NCBI RefSeq assembly: GCF_041053105.1
Contig: NZ_CP163444.1
Coordinates: forward strand, 682,001-746,000
Reading direction: 5' to 3'
Length of the DNA stretch: 64,000 bases
From: Streptomyces sp. R44
GTDB taxonomy: Bacteria; Actinomycetota; Actinomycetes; Streptomycetales; Streptomycetaceae
Shown here: positions 8,413 to 15,563 of the stretch, piece after piece
Numbering within the stretch: position 1 is the stretch's first letter
How the letters are laid out: each line of letters begins with the position of its first letter
The notes under the pieces: generated by a model
The model's database searches: none
What the model saw: only the letters and a program-made list of their open reading frames with translations
Told to the model about the DNA's origin: nothing
Translations under genes and position numbers: made by a program

Positions 8413-9096
8413 TCAGGCCGGCAGCAGGTCCTGCGGGATGCGCACCTGCCGGGGGGTGGAGAGGCGCAGCTCGATGATGTCCCGGACGGTGGGCCATTCC
8501 TCGTCGAGGATCGAGTAGAAGGCCGTGTCCCGGACGGCGCCGTCGAGGCCGCGGGAGTGGGCGCGCCGGATGCCCTCGCAGGTCGCTCCGAGGCGCTCGA
8601 TGGCGATTCTGGAGCGGGTGTTGCGGGCGTCGGCGCGCATGGTGATGCGGCGGACGCCCCAGGCCTCGAAGGCGTGCCGGAGCATGAGGTACTTGGCCTC
8701 GGTGTTGATGCCGGTGCCCCGGGCGTCGCCGGCGATCCAGGTGTTCCCGATCTCGGCGGCGTCCGGGACGGCGGTCAGCGGATCGCCGTGGGGCATGCCG
8801 GGGACGGGAGGCCAGATCAGCGGGCCCCGCCAGTAGTCGAGTTCGAGGAAGCGGGTCGAGCCGATGACTCGCTCGTCGGCCGTACTGACCAGGGCGAAGG
8901 GCAGGCACCGGCCTGCCGCCTGATCGGTGAGGGCGCGGGCGATGTAGTCGAGGGCCGATTCGAGGCCGTCGGGTACGGGGGTGAAGGCGTAGGCCGCTCG
9001 GTCCGCCCCGCCGGCCCGGGCGAGGGCTTCGGCGTGCCGCATCGCCAGCGGCTCCAGGCGCACGGAGCGCCCGGTCAGGAGAACAGGTACTGGCAC
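8413..9096 (-). CDS. GNAT family N-acetyltransferase (RimJ/RimL type)
   Basis: 227 residues. The first strand is LLTGRSVRLEPLAMRHAEAL. The acetyl-CoA-binding region is WIAGDARGTGINTEAKYLML, followed by the RimJ/RimL-type RRITMRADARNTRSRIAIERLGATCEGIRR. The substrate may be a protein N-terminus or a small molecule and is unknown. GTG start with GAGG 6 to 7 bases upstream. The 287-bp region upstream (9097-9383) contains its promoter and perhaps the RNase H terminator, but no clear gene. Confidence 0.9.
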   Translation of the reverse strand: MPVPVLLTGRSVRLEPLAMRHAEALARAGGADRAAYAFTPVPDGLESALDYIARALTDQAAGRCLPFALVSTADERVIGSTRFLELDYWRGPLIWPPVPGMPHGDPLTAVPDAAEIGNTWIAGDARGTGINTEAKYLMLRHAFEAWGVRRITMRADARNTRSRIAIERLGATCEGIRRAHSRGLDGAVRDTAFYSILDEEWPTVRDIIELRLSTPRQVRIPQDLLPA

Positions 9097-9351
9097 GGAT
9101 CCTCGGGTCTTTCACGGGCAGGGACGACTCCCGCCGCGGGGTGGCCGCGGCGGCAGCAGGAGGGGGTTCTCGCCCGGTGCCGGAGGTGTCGTGAGAACGA
9201 CAAATGAGCAGGTAAAACGGTTCGCCACCGGGTGCGAGGAGGATCAGTATGCAGCCACAACCGCTCCGAGAACAGAACCCGGGGAGAACCTGCGTCCACG
9301 CGAGGGTGAAGCCTGCCGTACGTCCGGTCCGGACGGTCTCACGGGCCGGAC

Positions 9352-9378
9352 GGGGCCGCCCGCCAGTCGGACGGCCCC
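9352..9378 (-). terminator. Possible terminator of the RNA-repair/RNase H operon
   Basis: GGGGCCG (9352-9358) pairs with CGGCCCC (9372-9378) just downstream of the RNase H stop. Short stem without a T-run; low confidence. Confidence 0.35.
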
Positions 9379-9383
9379 ACGGT

Positions 9384-10085
9384 TCAGACGCAGGTGGGAT
9401 GGCCCCAGCCGTCGGAGTTCTTCGCGATGGTCTCGCCCTTGTCGTAGGCACGACCACAGCGGCAGCGGCCCGGGAATTTGGCGTTGAGGGTGCCGCCGGA
9501 CGGGCGACTCCTGCGGGCGGATCCCCCTCCCGCGCTCGCGGAGCCCGTACGGGGCGCAGAGGCGCGCGCCCGGGGCGTGGAGGCGCGCGAGGCGGGCTCG
9601 GCCGGGGGCAGTTCGGCCCCGGCGGCGGAGTCCAGGGGCTCTTGCGTACGGGCGGAGTGGCTGGCCGCGCGGTCGGCGGCGTCGTTGAGGGGGTCGCCGT
9701 CGACCTGGTGCGCGGGGACGTACACGAAGTCGACGTCCCGCCCGGTGAGCAGCGCGTCGATCCGCACGACCAGGTCCTTGTTGGCGACCGGGGTGCCCGC
9801 GGCGGTCTTCCAGCCCTTGCGGCGCCAGCCGGGGAGCCAGGTCGTGACGGCCTTCATGGCGTACTGCGAGTCCATGCGGACCTCGGCGGGCACGGCCGGG
9901 TCGAGGGCCTCCAGGAGGCGCTCCAGGGCCGTGAGTTCGGCCACGTTGTTGGTCGCCCGGCCGAGGGGGCCCGCCTCCCAGCGGTCGATCGCTCCGTCGG
10001 CGCGGCCGATGACCCATGCCCAGGCCGCGGGGCCGGGGTTTCCCTTCGACGCGCCGTCGCACGCCGCGATGATCTTCTCCACCAT
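9384..10085 (-). CDS. rnhA: Ribonuclease HI with a C-terminal cysteine-containing module
   Basis: 233 residues. Residues 1-140 are RNase HI: D10 in ACDGASKGNPGP, E50 in NNVAEL, D72 in MDSQYAMK and D138 in NDAAD form the acidic catalytic set that cuts RNA in RNA:DNA hybrids. A Pro/Ala/Ser-rich linker (about 140-200) leads to a conserved-looking tail, FPGRCRCGRAYDKGE through GWGHPTC, with three Cys and one His that could bind zinc. Bacterial RNase HI is normally about 155 residues, so the tail is extra. It lies 66 bp downstream of the Pnkp-like gene on the same strand and may be co-transcribed. Confidence 0.9.
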   Translation of the reverse strand: MVEKIIAACDGASKGNPGPAAWAWVIGRADGAIDRWEAGPLGRATNNVAELTALERLLEALDPAVPAEVRMDSQYAMKAVTTWLPGWRRKGWKTAAGTPVANKDLVVRIDALLTGRDVDFVYVPAHQVDGDPLNDAADRAASHSARTQEPLDSAAGAELPPAEPASRASTPRARASAPRTGSASAGGGSARRSRPSGGTLNAKFPGRCRCGRAYDKGETIAKNSDGWGHPTCV

Positions 10086-10151
10086 CCCACGATCCTGACA
10101 CGGCGACGGGGGTGGGCGGTCCCACCCCCGTCGGCGGCCGGCCGGGACGGC

Positions 10152-11069
10152 TCAGAAGGCGCCGTAGTTGACCTGCCAGGTGGGCAGGCCCATACGGCGC
10201 CAGAGGGCGACGACCCGGTCGCGGTCGTCCAGGGAGACCCGGACCGCGTACCGGTGGCGGACATGGGCGTCGAAGAGCTCCGCCTTCACGAGGTCGTCGC
10301 CGCGGCCGTCGCCGGAGGCGCGCATCCACAGCTCGTCGTAGGGCACCTCGTGGCGGGCGAGCCAGCTCTCGGTGAGGGCGCGGTGGTCCTCGCTGCGCCC
10401 GGAGAGCAGCACGATCCGGTCCCGCTCGCTGTGCCGGAAGGCCCGCAGGGCGTCGCGCACGGAGGGGTTGATCAGGTCGCGGTCGCAGCGGCTGAAGTCG
10501 TACGGGCCCCGGTCCACGCGCAGCGCGAGGGTGCCGTCGATGTCGCACATGACGGCGGTGGGGAGCGCCGGGTCGGGGACGTAGGGCTCGCCGACGGTGG
10601 GGCGGTCGTTGAGCCAGTCCGCGGTGAGCCGCCAGCCGCCCCGGGTGGCCTTGGCGTGCTTCTCGGCGAGGATGCGGATGATCTCCTCGCCGACGGGCCG
10701 GTCGCGGGCCGCGTCGCGGCGGACGCATTCGTCGACGGGCACGTCGGTGAAGTCGTGGACGACGAAGGTGGCGAGGCCGCCGACGGCCGCCTTGAGCCGC
10801 TTGGGGATGTGCGGGGTCAGATGCGTGTTGTCGACGACGACGTCGAAGCCGTCGTCGACGGCGGCACGGACCGCCGCGTCCTGGATGCCGAGCACGGTCT
10901 GCTCGTGCGTGTGGGAGCGGCCGCGCTCCGGCGCGGGAATGTCGAGCATGGCGCGGAGGTCGTCGAGGTTGACGCGGCGCACCCGCCCCTCGGCGGCGGC
11001 CTGCAGGGCGCGGGCGGCGGTGGTCTTCCCGGAGGCCGGGAGGCCGGTCATGAGGTGGACGACGGGCAC
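10152..11069 (-). CDS. Polynucleotide kinase/3'-phosphatase, T4 Pnkp type
   Basis: 305 residues with the T4 Pnkp order: an N-terminal 5'-OH kinase and a C-terminal HAD-family 3'-phosphatase. The kinase P-loop is GLPASGKTT (9-17), with VVVDNTHLTP further on. The phosphatase has DIDGTLAL (D176 and D178), LLSGRSEDHR, and ends in WQVNYGAF. Such enzymes heal broken RNA ends by making 5'-phosphate and 3'-OH for ligation. The GTG start is 2 bp after the stop of the RNA ligase gene, so the two are coupled. Domain order and gene partner make repair of RNA, as in T4 tRNA repair, the best inference. Confidence 0.92.
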   Translation of the reverse strand: MPVVHLMTGLPASGKTTAARALQAAAEGRVRRVNLDDLRAMLDIPAPERGRSHTHEQTVLGIQDAAVRAAVDDGFDVVVDNTHLTPHIPKRLKAAVGGLATFVVHDFTDVPVDECVRRDAARDRPVGEEIIRILAEKHAKATRGGWRLTADWLNDRPTVGEPYVPDPALPTAVMCDIDGTLALRVDRGPYDFSRCDRDLINPSVRDALRAFRHSERDRIVLLSGRSEDHRALTESWLARHEVPYDELWMRASGDGRGDDLVKAELFDAHVRHRYAVRVSLDDRDRVVALWRRMGLPTWQVNYGAF

Positions 11070-11071
11070 GG

Positions 11072-12280
11072 TCAGTTCTCCTGGTCATGGGCGAAGGGGT
11101 CGGTGGCCTCGGGGCGCAGCTGCCGCCAGACGAGGAGGTCGGTCGGGCGCCCGTCGAGGCGCAGGAAGAGGAGGGCGCGCAGGGCCCGGTCGCCGAGGCC
11201 CGTGGCGGCGCGGGCGAAGGCGGCCCGGTCGCCGGCGAGGTGGGCCAGTTCCGCGTAGGCCTCGTCGACGGTCCGCTCGCGGTCCGCCGCGGCCGTTTCG
11301 AGCCGGTCGATCACCTCGCGGACCCAGGCGTCGAACTCGTCCGGAACCTGGTCGAGGAGGGCGTCGAGGGGCTTGCCGCCGGAGGCCTCGACGTCGGTGA
11401 CGGCGCAGCCGAGGCCCTTGGCCAGTTCACCGGCCGGGAGGCCGGCGAAGCGCTGGATGCCGTGGCCGCGCCAGATGTCCCGCTCGGTGACGCCGGTGAG
11501 CACCTTGTGCAGGCGCACGTACTCGCTGAGCTTGGCCTTGGCGCGCAGGCCGGAGGCGAAGCGCAGGACGAAGCCCTCGGCGTCGGTGCCGGTGGCGCGG
11601 TGGCCGCCGGGGAGGGTGTTGGACTCGGTCAGGGCGACGAGCTCGTCGACGCGCATGGCGGGCCAGGTGCGCACGACGGAGCCCAGGGGCTGCCATCCCT
11701 CGGCGGCCTCGGCGAGGGGGAGCTCGGTGCCGTCCGGGCCGAAGGCGGCGAGCAGCACGAGGTCGCGGCGCTCGCCGTAGTTCACGACGATCCGGTTGCC
11801 GGGGTAGAGCATCTCGGCGAGGTAGGTGACGCCGGCGGTCAGACCGGTGGTGTCGGCGGCGTCGAGGCGACGCTGGGCCCAGGTGGCCTGGGAGCTGGTG
11901 AAGGAGCCCTTGGAGGCGACGTGCCAGCGGCCGGCGTAGTGGAAGACGACGGCGAGGCTGCCGTCCACCTTGTCGTAGACCTCGAAGGGCTCGTCGGGCA
12001 GCGGGGGCGCGTAGGGGCGTCCGCCGGCGTGCTCGGAGAGGTTGAAGAACTTGGGGAGGGGGAGCGCGACGATCCGCCCGGTGGCGTCGTCGGCGACGAG
12101 CCCGCGGCACCGGGTGGTGGCCCGGTTCCAGTACTGGGCGTACTGGCACGCGCGCGTGTACGTGTAGATCGACAGCGGCAGCTCGGGGTGCTGCTTGCGC
12201 GTGACGTGCCCGTCGGCGAGTGCGGAGGCGAGCTCGTCGGACGGCATCAGGTCATGGAGAGTCAGGGTCGCCTGGCTCAT
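11072..12280 (-). CDS. RNA ligase, T4 Rnl1-like
   Basis: 402 residues. Nucleotidyltransferase motif I is YDKVDGSL, with K104 the expected AMP-accepting lysine. Upstream are RGLVADD and PLPKFFNLSEH; motif III region is TYLAEMLYPGNRIVVNYG, motif IV DAEGFVLRF and motif V AKAKLSEYVRLHKV, all in the order of the Rnl1/RNA_ligase family. It joins 3'-OH and 5'-phosphate RNA ends using ATP. ATG chosen because GGGAGGGA lies about 6 bases upstream. It is the first gene of the ligase-Pnkp pair; a small Gly/Met/Pro-rich protein gene is divergent. Confidence 0.92.
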   Translation of the reverse strand: MSQATLTLHDLMPSDELASALADGHVTRKQHPELPLSIYTYTRACQYAQYWNRATTRCRGLVADDATGRIVALPLPKFFNLSEHAGGRPYAPPLPDEPFEVYDKVDGSLAVVFHYAGRWHVASKGSFTSSQATWAQRRLDAADTTGLTAGVTYLAEMLYPGNRIVVNYGERRDLVLLAAFGPDGTELPLAEAAEGWQPLGSVVRTWPAMRVDELVALTESNTLPGGHRATGTDAEGFVLRFASGLRAKAKLSEYVRLHKVLTGVTERDIWRGHGIQRFAGLPAGELAKGLGCAVTDVEASGGKPLDALLDQVPDEFDAWVREVIDRLETAAADRERTVDEAYAELAHLAGDRAAFARAATGLGDRALRALLFLRLDGRPTDLLVWRQLRPEATDPFAHDQEN

Positions 12281-12413
12281 GGGGTCCCTCCCGTGTGTTC
12301 GATGCTCCATGATCGGGCGGGAGACCCCCGGAGGACAGCGAATTTCACCGTGGGGGCACGCGCGCGGGGGTGCCGACCGGGCTCCCGATCCGGGGCGTGT
12401 CGGTGGCGCCCCG

Positions 12414-12419
12414 TAGACT
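12414..12419 (+). promoter_or_regulatory. Candidate -10 element for the small Gly/Pro/Met-rich gene
   Basis: TAGACT, a TANNNT-type -10, 53 bp before the ATG at 12472. No good -35 is visible. Low confidence. Confidence 0.3.
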
Positions 12420-12471
12420 CGCCGTCTGCCCGTCGGTGACGGATCCGGCGCAGTCACAGGAAGCGAGCCCC

Positions 12472-12768
12472 ATGAACCACGCGGACGGCACGGCACCGAT
12501 CTATGCCGAGCTCATACGGGAGCGGGGGGACGTTCCCGGTGACGTCCGCCAGGTCGCCGAGGAGGTTCTGCGGGATCTGAGCCGTGTGATCCAGATGCCT
12601 CCGCAGGGGATCCCCGCGCCGCAGCAGGGCGCCGTCGCGCACGCCGGTGCGGGCGCTCCGATGGGTGCCCCGGGACCGATGGGTGCCGTCGGTCCCATGG
12701 GCGTCGGCGGGCCCGCGGGCATGGTGGGCCAGGCGGGCGCCGTCGTCCCGCACCGGCCGATGCTCTGA
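12472..12768 (+). CDS. Small protein with a Gly/Pro/Met-rich collagen-like tail
   Basis: 98 residues. The first half (to about residue 45) is charged and helical (IYAELIRERGDVPGDVRQVAEEVLRD). The second half is a low-complexity run of GPMG/GAPMG/GPAG units. No signal peptide. The ATG is preceded by AGGAAGCGAG. I do not recognise a family; such short proteins occur in Streptomyces without assigned function. It is divergent from the RNA ligase operon. Confidence 0.65.
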   Translation: MNHADGTAPIYAELIRERGDVPGDVRQVAEEVLRDLSRVIQMPPQGIPAPQQGAVAHAGAGAPMGAPGPMGAVGPMGVGGPAGMVGQAGAVVPHRPML

Positions 12769-12873
12769 CCTCGTCCTCCGCGCCGTTGTCAGTGGCGTGC
12801 GTCATGCTGCCTTCCGAAGTGGCCCGGGCCGCGACGCGGGCGGGCCTCGTACGGTGACACAGGGGATGACGAC

Positions 12874-13455
12874 ATGGCCGAGGTACTGCTCTTCCACCAC
12901 GCGCTCGGGCTGACCGAGGGCGTCGGCGCGTTCGCCGACGGGCTGCGGCGGGCCGGGCACACGGTGCACGTGCCCGATCTGTACGAGGGGCGTACGTTCG
13001 AGGACCTGGAGGCCGGCGTCGGGTACGCCCAGGAGGTCGGCTTCGACACGGTCGCGGCCAGGGGCGAGAAGGCGGCCGAGGGGCTCCCCGAGGAGATCGT
13101 GTACCTCGGGCTCTCGCTCGGCGTGGTGCCCGCGCAGAAGCTGGCGCAGACGCGGCCCGGCGCCGCGGGCGCGCTGCTGCTGAGCGCCTGTGTGCCGGAG
13201 ACCGCCTTCGGCACGGCCTGGCCGGAGGGCGTTCCCGTGCAGGTGCACGGCATGGACGCCGATCCGTACTTCGTCGGCGACGGGGACCTGGCGGCGGCCC
13301 GCGAGCTGGTCGCGGGCGCCCGCGACCGCGAGCTCTTCCTGTACCCGGGGTCGGCCCACCTGTTCGCCGAGCGGGGGACGCCGGAGTACGTGCCGGAGGC
13401 GGCCGCGCTGTGTGCCGAGCGGGTGCTGTGCTTCCTGGACGCCCTCAAGGGCTAG
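12874..13455 (+). CDS. Dienelactone hydrolase family protein
   Basis: 193-residue alpha/beta hydrolase. It opens with VLLFHHALGLTEGV and VPDLYEGRTFEDL, typical of the dienelactone hydrolase family. The nucleophile elbow is GLSLGVVPAQ, with Ser in place of the usual Cys. The acid is likely Asp in MDADPYF and the histidine is in YPGSAHLF. The substrate is unknown; it need not act on dienelactones. ATG start at 12874. Confidence 0.85.
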   Translation: MAEVLLFHHALGLTEGVGAFADGLRRAGHTVHVPDLYEGRTFEDLEAGVGYAQEVGFDTVAARGEKAAEGLPEEIVYLGLSLGVVPAQKLAQTRPGAAGALLLSACVPETAFGTAWPEGVPVQVHGMDADPYFVGDGDLAAARELVAGARDRELFLYPGSAHLFAERGTPEYVPEAAALCAERVLCFLDALKG

Positions 13456-13456
13456 C

Positions 13457-13521
13457 GCCCTCGGGGACGGCCTCACGGCGTACGCCCCTCGGGGACGGCC
13501 TCAAGCGGTAGGCCCCTCGGG
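13457..13521. repeat. Short tandem direct repeats
   Basis: CCCTCGGGGACGGCCTCA occurs twice, ending at 13475 and at 13503, and a partial third copy (GGCCCCTCGGG) follows at 13511-13521. They lie directly after the dienelactone hydrolase stop. Each copy also has a small CCC/GGG self-complementary core. Confidence 0.6.
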
Positions 13522-13554
13522 TCAGCCGATCGGTGGACCCCCGTGTCGGCCGTC

Positions 13555-13582
13555 CCGCCGCCCGGGAGGGGCCGGGCGGCGG
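13555..13582 (+). terminator. Hairpin, probable terminator of the dienelactone hydrolase gene
   Basis: 11-bp stem CCGCCGCCCGG / CCGGGCGGCGG with a 6-base loop, between the hydrolase and the downstream lipoprotein gene. Confidence 0.5.
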
Positions 13583-13674
13583 ACCGGTCGGGGGCGGCGG
13601 CGGGCGGAGGATCGGGGCAGGGCGCGGACCCCCGGCGGGGCCGTCCGCGCGGTCGCCGTACCGAGGAGTCCGTC

Positions 13675-14853
13675 ATGCCGAAGTTCCGCCGTTCGTCCCG
13701 TGCCGCCCGGGTGCTCGCGCCCGGGGCGGTGGCCGTGGCGCTGCTCGCGGGCTGCGCCCAGGGCTCCGGGGGCACGGCCTCCGCTACAGGTACGAGGACG
13801 CCCGCCGGGACCTCCCCCTCGGCCGGATCGCCCACCCCCGGCTCCCCCGTCACCGTGGCGCCCGATCCGGACGGCACGGTCGCCCCGGGCACCCTGCTCG
13901 TGACGGACTTCGGCTCCGACACGGTCACCTTCGTCGACCCGGCGCGCGGCGCCACCGGTTCCGTGCGGGTCGGCACCGCGCCGTACGGTCTGGTCGTCGG
14001 CGAGGACGGCCGCGCCTGGGTGGCGACCGCCGAGGGCGTGGCGGTCGTGGACACGGCGAGCCGCGAGCGCCTCGCGCTGATCCCGTACCGGACCGACACC
14101 GGCCCGGTGACCACGGGCGAGTACCGGGGCGGCGGCATGGGCATCGCGCTCGAGCCCGACGGGCGGCGGGTGTACGTGGGGGTCAACGTGCCCGGGGGGA
14201 ACGGCACTCTGGAGGTCGTCGACACGGCGGCGCTGAAGGTCACGGACGTCGTCCCGGTCGGCCGGCGCCCGTTCGACGTGGACGTCTCGAAGGACGGCAC
14301 CGAGGTGTACGCGACGAACCACGACTCCTTCGACGTCACGGTCGTCACGGCGGGGACGCTGGCGCCGCGCCGGATCGAGGTCGCGCCGTACGGAACGGAG
14401 GGCGGGCTCGGTTCCTGGCTCAAGCCGCACTACGCGGCCGTGCGGCCCTCGGACGGGAAGCTGCTGCTGCCCTTCGAGGGCGAGCGGCTCGCGGTGGTCG
14501 ACCCCCGGACGGGCCGGACGACGATCGAGCCGATGACCGCGAACACGCATCAGCACGGCACGGCCGTGACCGCCGACGGGACGCTCCTGACCGTGGGCAC
14601 CGGGCCGATCGACCCGGACGTGGACGAGGGGCCCTCCCTGACGGTGCGCACGCCCGGCGGGGCGGAGCGGGTCTACCCGCTGGAGGGCCCGCACGAGAGC
14701 GTGGCCGTGTCCCGGGACGGCCGCACCGCCTATGTGACGGGCGGCTTCACCCGGGACGGGTACTGGGACGGTCTGACCGTCGTCGACCTCGGTACCGGCG
14801 ACACCCGCCGTCTTCCGGCGGGCTCGCGGCCGCTGGGGATCGCGGTCCTCTGA
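13675..14853 (+). CDS. Lipoprotein with a YVTN-type beta-propeller
   Basis: 392 residues. A basic start and hydrophobic stretch end in a lipobox (ALLAGC), so the mature protein should be lipid-anchored outside the membrane. After a Thr/Ser/Pro-rich linker, repeated blades of the YVTN type follow: GSDTVTFVDPARG, AYVTGGF, VYVGVNVPGG and VYATNHDSFDVTVV. These resemble surface or quinohaemoprotein-like propellers. Ligand or enzymatic role is unknown. The ATG at 13675 has GAGGAG 6 bases upstream. Confidence 0.85.
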   Translation: MPKFRRSSRAARVLAPGAVAVALLAGCAQGSGGTASATGTRTPAGTSPSAGSPTPGSPVTVAPDPDGTVAPGTLLVTDFGSDTVTFVDPARGATGSVRVGTAPYGLVVGEDGRAWVATAEGVAVVDTASRERLALIPYRTDTGPVTTGEYRGGGMGIALEPDGRRVYVGVNVPGGNGTLEVVDTAALKVTDVVPVGRRPFDVDVSKDGTEVYATNHDSFDVTVVTAGTLAPRRIEVAPYGTEGGLGSWLKPHYAAVRPSDGKLLLPFEGERLAVVDPRTGRTTIEPMTANTHQHGTAVTADGTLLTVGTGPIDPDVDEGPSLTVRTPGGAERVYPLEGPHESVAVSRDGRTAYVTGGFTRDGYWDGLTVVDLGTGDTRRLPAGSRPLGIAVL

Positions 14854-14867
14854 CGCGCGCGCACGCC

Positions 14868-15440
14868 TCAGCGCTGGGGCGGCAGGACGGTGAGGACGCG
14901 CTCGACGAAGGCCTTGAAGTCGGCCATGAAGTCGCTCAGGAACTGCTGGGTCGTCGGATCGGTGACCTCGCCGTCCTCGTCGAACAGCCCCGGGGTGAAC
15001 TGGATGTACGCCTCGGGGGCGTTCATCTGCGGGGAGTTGCAGAAGGAGAGCACCGACCGGAGGCTCTGCTGGGCGACGGCCGTGCCGATCTTGCCGGGCG
15101 AGGCGCCGATGACGGCGGAAGGCTTGTGGGTGAAGGAGTTCGTGCCCCAGGGGCGGCTGGCCCAGTCGATGGCGTTCTTGAGGGCGCCGGGGATGGAGCG
15201 GTTGTACTCGGGTGTCACGAAGAGGACCGCGTCGACGGCCGCGATGGCCTCCTTGAGCGCCCTGCCCTCGGGCGGGTAGTCGGCGTCGAAGTCGTGGTTG
15301 TAGAGCGGCAGGTCCTTGATGGGGATCTCCTGGAAGTCCAGGCCGGGCGGCGCCACGCGGAGGAGTGCGCGGGACAAGATCCGGTTGATGGACTTCTCCG
15401 ACAGGCTGCCGATGAAGTAGCCGACCTTGTACGTGGTCAT
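14868..15440 (-). CDS. NADPH-dependent FMN reductase family protein
   Basis: 190 residues with a flavodoxin-like fold. The phosphate loop is FIGSLSEKSINRIL, and FVTPEYNRSIPGALKNAIDW is the diagnostic block for FMN reductase/quinone reductase proteins. It reduces flavin or quinones with NAD(P)H in the cytoplasm. It is convergent with the lipoprotein gene (14-bp gap) and divergent from the type II NADH dehydrogenase, suggesting a shared redox context. Confidence 0.92.
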   Translation of the reverse strand: MTTYKVGYFIGSLSEKSINRILSRALLRVAPPGLDFQEIPIKDLPLYNHDFDADYPPEGRALKEAIAAVDAVLFVTPEYNRSIPGALKNAIDWASRPWGTNSFTHKPSAVIGASPGKIGTAVAQQSLRSVLSFCNSPQMNAPEAYIQFTPGLFDEDGEVTDPTTQQFLSDFMADFKAFVERVLTVLPPQR

Positions 15441-15563
15441 GCGCGCTGTTCCGCCTTCCCTGGGGGTCCGTGAGATCTCCTTCGGCAACGTAACCCGAAG
15501 AGCGATACGTCACCAATCACGATAAAAAGGGGGAAACGACGCTCATACGGAAGGGCGGACAGC

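Noticed and set aside
9249..11258. 669-codon plus-strand frame with a good ribosome-binding site
   Set aside because: Runs antisense through RNase H and the kinase gene; only the start is noteworthy, reported as a low-interest finding.
13457..13521. Direct repeats considered as a CRISPR array
   Set aside because: Only two full copies of 18 bp and very short spacing; no cas genes in the window.
13522..15516. 664-codon minus-strand open frame across the lipoprotein and FMN reductase genes
   Set aside because: Its end crosses a well-supported lipoprotein gene; no recognisable domain.
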